From the NCBI RefSeq assembly GCF_000218685.1, contig NW_006763294.1:2541642-2605641 (forward strand): a stretch of DNA of 64,000 bases, read 5' to 3'. The position numbers were made by a program, and so were the translations under genes. The notes below the pieces were generated by a model, which ran no database searches, had not been told where the DNA came from, and saw nothing but the letters and a program-made list of their open reading frames with translations. Source of the stretch: Serpula lacrymans var. lacrymans S7.9. Lineage: Eukaryota; Basidiomycota; Agaricomycetes; Boletales; Serpulaceae. Shown piece by piece: positions 58,813 to 64,000 of the stretch (within the stretch, counting starts at the first letter, position 1; each line of letters starts with the position of its first letter).

Positions 58813-59843
58813 TTACTCGTCCACTCCCAAGGATTCGTCATCTGATGATAAACACGGCTCAAAGATGTGCTCCTTCTCCAAACACACTGCTGTTTCCTTG
58901 ATGAGCTCATTTGTAATGCCAAATGCTTTATTGGACCAGATCACCTCAAACATCTTCTTTTTACATCCGTCCACCATCCAACCAAATTTGAACTTCTGAA
59001 AACGCTGAGAGGCCTCTTTGTACGACAAGGGATTGCGACCATCAAGTATAAATTGGCCCATTCTATTCCACCATACCTGAGCCCAATCTGAAGTGCACCT
59101 GTCGTGATTTGAACAATCCAGAGCGTGTTCCTCAAGTTCAGGAGGCTCGCAGGCAACTATGCAACGATGTTCGTAGATGATTTCATGGAGAGTAGCTATG
59201 GCAATGAAAATAGGATGCCCTAGTAACCGGCGTTTGGCTGGGGTGAACTGGCTTAGGCAAACTTCGACCAAATGGGCAAAGGCGTGTTTGAACCAGGTCC
59301 GAACACCATACTGAACCGCAATGGAGGCCAAAGTGATGTCGGAATAGGACCAACATTGTGTAGAAATATGGTGAATGGCCAGGTTTTGAGCAGCTACACA
59401 AAGATACTTAGAACTAAAGCACAACAGGTCCACCATTTTGTTATTGGTGAAGGTAAGGGAATGGTATCTAGCAAAGTATCAGGGGAGAAAGTAGGAGAGA
59501 ATATGCAAATACACCCACCTGCTAGTGTAAACCGCAAGGAAGATGTCAAATTGACAGCAAGGAAGCTGTTCAAGAATGATTGGATTCTCATCACTTGACC
59601 CATCCATTTCCTTCACCAACGCTCCCGCCAATCCTGAGGCAAACATATTAGTAAAAACAATCAAGTTCTTCATGAGGATCACCGGTCTTATACGATAGAG
59701 CGTATTTTCAACCCGCTGTAAATTCAGTCAGCCCAAAACAAATTATGATAAGTTTCAGAGTAAAATCTTACTATATAAACAAAATTCCCAGTAGTTTTGG
59801 TTGAATAGTATTTTTCATGGTGCATCAGAGTAGTAGCATTCAT
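58813..59843 (-). CDS. BTB/POZ domain protein (Agaricomycete expanded family)
   Basis: Three exons (59843-59772, 59715-59519, 59413-58813) sum exactly to 289 residues with no internal stop. The N-terminal BTB fold begins HHEKYYSTKTTGNFVYIR VENTLYRI and continues IVFTNMFASGLA and SSDENPIILEQLPCCQFDIF. The C-terminal half shows motifs common in the Agaricomycete BTB family: DCSNHDRCTSDWAQVWWNRM, QFILDGRNPLSYKEA and FQKFKFG. BTB domains dimerise and many act as substrate adaptors for Cullin-3 ubiquitin ligases. It is the only clearly intact gene in the repeat island. The start was chosen as the ATG opening the exon; a second Met follows five codons later. Confidence 0.8.
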
Positions 59844-59911
59844 GTTTATACGAAACAATCAGCAATGGGGAAGTCGTGGGGGTAAGTGAACAATGTTGAG
59901 AGTAGTGGAGT

Positions 59912-60165
59912 ATGAATCAATATATTGTTGGCGTTCTGAGTAGTGTACCACTGATGGACCACAATATGATAGCAAATCTCCCTTCAAGTTATCATTATCC
60001 ACCTGTGTCCACGACATTAGATCCACTGCTCACATCAAATCTAGCACTTGCTTACGATGTCCTAAACAAAATCTATCAAAACGCTCTTGGAATTCTTCGC
60101 TCCAACGATGTTGACGTGTTTCGAGCTTCATTCCACATCCAGTCCTTACAATCAGACACTTTTGT
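59912..60165 (+). pseudogene. Orphan coding fragment broken by the tRNA-containing repeat
   Basis: An open frame begins at an ATG (MNQYIVGVLSSVPLM) and runs into the repeat that starts at 60166, so its natural end is lost. Mixed amino-acid content suggests former coding sequence. Not recognised. Confidence 0.25.
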
Positions 60166-60390
60166 TAGAATATACTCTGACATACCAATACTCCATAGGA
60201 TAATACCTCTGATTTGTAAGCCAGCCCAGTATGCAGCAGCTATTCTGTGTAAGGTGTCTGTGGTTGCATGTCATGTTTAAGATCCTACATTGTATAACCT
60301 TGGCCATATAGCTCAATTGGTAGAGCAGCTGGCATGTATCCAGAAGGTTCCAGGTTCAATCCCTGGTCTGGTCATTATCCAATTTTATCA
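60166..60390 (+). repeat. tRNA-containing dispersed repeat, copy 2
   Basis: A 225-base unit from TAGAATATACTC to AATTTTATCA, inverted relative to the copy at 7231-7453. The first 135 bases differ by six transitions and one 2-base indel, while the tRNA-like part is identical. No clear target duplication was found. Confidence 0.72.
60302..60374 (+). tRNA. tRNA-like sequence (UGU anticodon position), identical to the copy at 7 kb
   Basis: All 73 bases equal the minus-strand sequence at 7247-7319. It has A and B boxes, a cloverleaf with A at position 33, and TTTT ten bases past the end as a possible polymerase III stop. Best read as the polymerase III promoter part of a tRNA-derived repeat; a working tRNA is less likely. 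Confidence 0.5.
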
Positions 60391-60704
60391 GCTTTGCCAT
60401 TGCTCGAGGTCCTATAAAACGACAAAAACTTCATGCAAGATCAAACCAGTAAAATTTGGCTTCACCTACTTGGTAATGAAGAACGGGCCCAATTGGGCGT
60501 CTTTCATATGGGGCACGTACATTGCATGCTTTTGGCTTTTTTACATTAAGTTAACTTACCACCATCTTCAGGTTGACTCACAACACGTGGATAGAGTGTA
60601 TGTGGGTTGAAACTGGCTCTCAATTTGTACGTAGATGGAGAGCATTCTTCTCATATCTTGAAAATCACCACCACCTTGATCATGAAAAATCCGAACATCT
60701 ATGG

Positions 60705-61026
60705 TGACAAAACCGGATAAACCCGGTCTCTGCCAAAGCAGCCATTGTTCTCCATGGAGCATAGCCACCACTCCATGGAGTAACCATTGTTCTCCTAGGA
60801 GTCATTATACTGTAGCGAGTAGCACCTCCAACTATAAGTAGTAGGGGGTTTAGTATAGGAATACCTCAGTCGTTTCTATAGCCTCTCGGGCAGCGGCTGA
60901 GGTATGTTACATTACATATATTAGAGATCACCTTAAACTAACATCTATTGTAGTTTCACTTAGGTAAATAATAAAGTCGTTTCTATAGCCTCTCGGGCAG
61001 CGGCTGAGTTTCACTTAGTTTTATTA
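60705..61026 (+). mobile_element. Solo LTR-like element (family L2), intact copy
   Basis: A 322-base unit from TGACAAAACCGG to AGTTTTATTA, flanked by a perfect 5-base duplication TATGG (60700-60704 and 61027-61031). It contains a TATAAG box, a palindromic block (CTCCATGGAG, TCCTAGGA), and an internal pair of 33-base direct repeats (60869-60901 and 60976-61008, core GTCGTTTCTATAGCCTCTCG). It ends TA instead of the usual CA. The interrupted copy at 7071-7713 has the same ends. Confidence 0.8.
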
Positions 61027-62398
61027 TATGGCTCCTCCATTCATGGTTCTCTCAGGACTTGCGTTTAATCGGACAAGCAACACTTGGTGTATGTGGCTAC
61101 CACAACAATGCTACGAGGGCTGCTGATGAAGAATCGCTGTGTGCAGATCCAGCAGAAGAGATTCAACGCAATGTTTTTCACGACGGAATCAAGACTCCTC
61201 TTTACATGAGTCCTTTCCTAGACTCTGACCAGGAAAGAAAAAATTCTCTATGCTTCATGATATTGTAACAGGCGATGTTATACCTGAAGGTTATGGGATG
61301 CTTCCAGAAGAGAAAGATGGTTCAGAAGACAAACCTATGTTTGAGGTATTGAGAGTTGGTCGGCGACGTACAAAGGACATATGTATCGTTGTCTGATGGT
61401 ATATGGGCCGAACGAGCAAAACTCTGGTGCCAAGCACATTGTTTACTTACTATTTAAGAAGGTATACTGTGATTGTATTGAATATACTGATGCTTGTGGA
61501 TTTCCTTAGATATTTCGTAGTCTACCTTGGATGTTTTTTGGTACCCATCCGTCTTACGCACATTTCGCGCACCTTCTGTATTCGCAGCCTTTCTCTTTCG
61601 CGTAGCCCTGCTTGTATATCGCACAACAAAACTATTTCGCTGTCGCACTTTGAATAAAAGTGCAAACGGAGCGTCATACAGGACCACCTTTGATCCAGAG
61701 TACGTTTTTTTCTGCCTTGGGATCGTTAAGCCATTGGTGAACGTCCTTGAAAATGTCTTCTCTTGTTCCTTTCATACATTGTTGTACATATTTGCTATTT
61801 AAGTTGACCGGATTCAATTTTGCGAGAAGTGCGTCGTGCCCAGAGCCAGAATAAGCATGGACATTTGTAGTATTTGAATTTTTGGTTGTCTTGGGCTAAT
61901 TCCCAGCAACGTCGTTGAATGTCTGCACGTTAGCCACGGCATTGCCATGCGTAGGATTTTGCTCAAGAGGCATTCTTGAAAATAAAAAGTAAAGTCGTTG
62001 CGTATGGTGGTGGTGGTGGGAGAAGAAAGCGTTATCGATGGTGGCGATGCTGTTCAGTCCTCGTGTTCCATTTCTATTTCTGTCACTTGACGCCAGGCTG
62101 CAAGTTGAAGGTCAAATTGTGCCAGGAATGATTGAGGGATTATGAGGAAGGTGATGGCAACGCACTCGATAAGTACTAGTACGCTGCTTCCATCAGCCTC
62201 CTCTAGCCTCCCTCGTCTCCCTTGCGTTCTGAAGCCATGGTCTGCGACAGAATACTTTCGTATTAGAGGAGAGGAGACTCGATTTGGGTGATAGCCTTAC
62301 GTCACCATCCGATCCGAGTCCGACTTATCTGATAAAAATAATAATGTGTTACATGAAAGGCCCTCTTCCCACTAACACTCATTCCATCCGCACTGCAA
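61027..62398. other. Remnant coding pieces and promoter region before the MFS gene
   Basis: Plus-strand pieces at about 61059-61380 read like broken coding sequence (GQATLGVCGYHNNATRAADE, then in another frame HDIVTGDVIPEGYGMLPEE and FEVLRVGRRRTKDI) separated by a frame change. I do not recognise the family. Past about 61.7 kb nothing coding is seen up to the MFS start. Confidence 0.4.
61637..61678 (-). repeat. Hairpin-centred short repeat, copy C
   Basis: The reverse complement matches 55706-55747 over 42 bases with one mismatch seen, including the perfect hairpin at 61645-61663. A looser copy of the hairpin is at 42473-42491 just after the Lsb5-like gene. Confidence 0.6.
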
Positions 62399-64000
62399 AT
62401 GTCATACAGCCATGATTCACGACATCCGCATACAACCATCGAAAATAACGATATCCACGAAATCACAGACGACGACATGGACAATGGCAACCATCCAGAA
62501 TCGCAGAGCCGAGGGGGCGAAGGCGACGTCGATGTAACTAACAATTTGTCCTCGACAAGAGCATTCTTTATACGGGCGCTCGCGCTCCTCTGTGCGTGTT
62601 CGCTCAGCGTTGGAAGCCACTAGTACGTCCTCGACTCTACCCTTGGATGCGCTCTTCAAATCACGGTACCATATTTCATAACGATGATAATACTAATAAC
62701 CATCCTGGTTAGTGCATCATATACGCTCGCGCCCCTCAAGTCCCGTCTTGAGAGAGAGCTGGGTACATCAAACACCGAGTTCAGTCTCCTCATATCGGCC
62801 TTTAGTCTCAACAGCACATGGACGCCTCTCGTGGGCGGCGTTCTCGCTAGCAAGCTCGGGACGACATATACGAGCATACTTGCTACAGGCGTCATCTTTA
62901 CCGGTAGGTTTTCCGTTCTTCTCCCCCTTAATTTATAACTCTCGTCTACAGGACAGGCCCTCCTTCTACTTGGCGACGTAAATGAAAACGTCCGCCTCAT
63001 GGCCTTTGGGCTATTCATCTTCGGCCTCGGTGTGAGTCCCCTCTCAGTCGTCCAAGAAACTATCATCGTCCGTTTCTTCAAGTCCCACGGCCTCGGCATG
63101 TCCATGGCTCTAGGGCTCGTCGCAGGCAAATGCGCATCCTTCGTCTCCGCGCGCACCTCTTTCCCACTCTCCGAGCGCTTCGGTCGACATGCACCCTTCT
63201 ATGCCTCCACCGCCCTCGCCGCGTTCTCTGTCCTCGTTAATCTGGTTTATATCATGGCAAGCAGATGGCTTGTCCAAAGCTCGGGGACCGAGCTGGAAGC
63301 TGCTGAGCTTCACCAGGAGGCGAACAGGCGCTCGTTATATGACATCTCAGAGGCAAAGGCTCTGAAAGAGGTAGCAGAGAAACGGAGGGTGAAGCTGAGG
63401 GAGGTATCTAACCTGGGCGATATTTTTTGGGCGTGAGTATCTCCTTGCTATTTCTTCGTTGTGATCTGGGATTCTAACAATTTGATGGTGAATCAAAAAA
63501 TAGGTATATGGGGGTTAACGTCCTTTGTGGTACCGTATGGCATCCCTTTACTCATCTCGCAGCGTACGTATTCCAACAATCTCTGGCTCACAAAGTTGAG
63601 AAGATGCTGTGTGTCGCTAACTGGGCGTCTTACAGAAATATCTTTCAGCGGCGCTACGATCTAACAGAGTCGGAGGCAGGAAAGCAGGGTTCGTACCTAT
63701 TAGCCGGGAGCATGGTACTCTATCCACTCGTACGTCCCAACTTTCCTGTTCTTTCCCATCTACCAAGTTCGTGGGCCTTATGACGAATATGATCTTGCTA
63801 CCCACTAGTGCGGATTTGCGGTCGACCGCCTCAAATACCGCCAAATTATTCTCCGCCTCTTCGCCTTGTCCTCAATGCTCACCATGTTCTGTTACGCTTG
63901 GCTTGCACTACCTCCGAGATGGACTGGAACGCCGGCACCGGCAGTGCTATCGTTCGCTTCTGGTATTGGATTCTCACCTTGTGAGCATAGTCTCATTACC
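62399..64000 (+). CDS. MFS transporter, MFSD1-like, 3' end outside the window
   Basis: Exons 62399-62622, 62713-62903, 62952-63432, 63504-63563, about 63636-63729 and from about 63810 onward. An acidic, hydrophilic N-terminus of about 55 residues precedes the first membrane segment. The first half has the MFS pattern: YASYTLAPLKSRLERELGTS, SAFSLNSTWTPLVGGVLASK, FGLFIFGLGVSPLSVVQETI and FFKSHGLGMSMALGLVAGK. A charged central loop (EAKALKEVAEKRRVKLREVS) leads to the second half (AYMGVNVLCGTVWHPFTHLA, CGFAVDRLKYRQIILRLFAL). The order resembles MFSD1-type transporters, which in animals are lysosomal dipeptide carriers; substrate and membrane here are unknown. The reading continues past base 64000, so this is partial. 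Confidence 0.8.

Noticed and set aside
1..64000. CRISPR arrays, bacterial operons or a prophage
   Set aside because: Intron-rich genes and fungal families throughout; no regular short spaced repeats were seen.

Overview
The window is nuclear DNA of a mushroom-forming basidiomycete (Agaricomycetes). Genes carry many introns of about 42-65 bases. A Clp1-like sexual-development gene, repeated F-box and BTB genes of the Agaricomycete type, and decayed NACHT-WD40 and transposon genes all fit that group. I cannot name the genus from sequence alone.

Layout. (1) 1-8.5 kb is AT-rich and repeat-bearing: a decayed transposon-type gene on the minus strand with two in-frame TAG stops, two orphan reading frames, and an LTR-like repeat split by a second repeat that contains a tRNA-like sequence. 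(2) 8.5-22.4 kb is a compact block of ordinary genes: a 2-oxoglutarate/Fe(II) oxygenase, a Tag1-like vacuolar membrane protein divergent from GWT1, mitochondrial ribosomal protein bL28m, an NT-C2 protein and a Clp1-like protein. (3) 23.0-38.9 kb holds four paralogous F-box genes, two on minus and two on plus, flanking a divergent SET-domain/Asterix pair. (4) 39.1-49.0 kb has a conserved fungal gene of unknown function, an Lsb5-like VHS/GAT protein, an omega-amidase of the Nit2 type and a long F-box/WD40 protein. (5) 49.1-61.0 kb is a repeat island: a decayed reverse transcriptase, two solo LTRs each with its own 5-base target duplication, a NACHT-WD40 pseudogene, a decayed orphan gene, an intact BTB gene, and second copies of the LTR-like and tRNA-like repeats seen at 7 kb. 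(6) 62.4 kb to the end is an MFS transporter cut by the window edge.

The genes do not form one pathway. Two themes recur. One is ubiquitin-ligase adaptor families: four F-box paralogs, an F-box/WD40 protein and a BTB protein. The other is repeat-driven remodelling of the flanks. I rebuilt splice models by hand from GT/GC-AG sites, reading-frame continuity and family motifs; for most single-copy genes the exon lengths sum to whole codons.

The strongest leads are the F-box paralog family, with a conserved uncharacterised Cys/His tail and a shared GC-AG intron in two copies, and the tRNA-like repeat whose 73-base tRNA part is identical in both copies while its flank has diverged.
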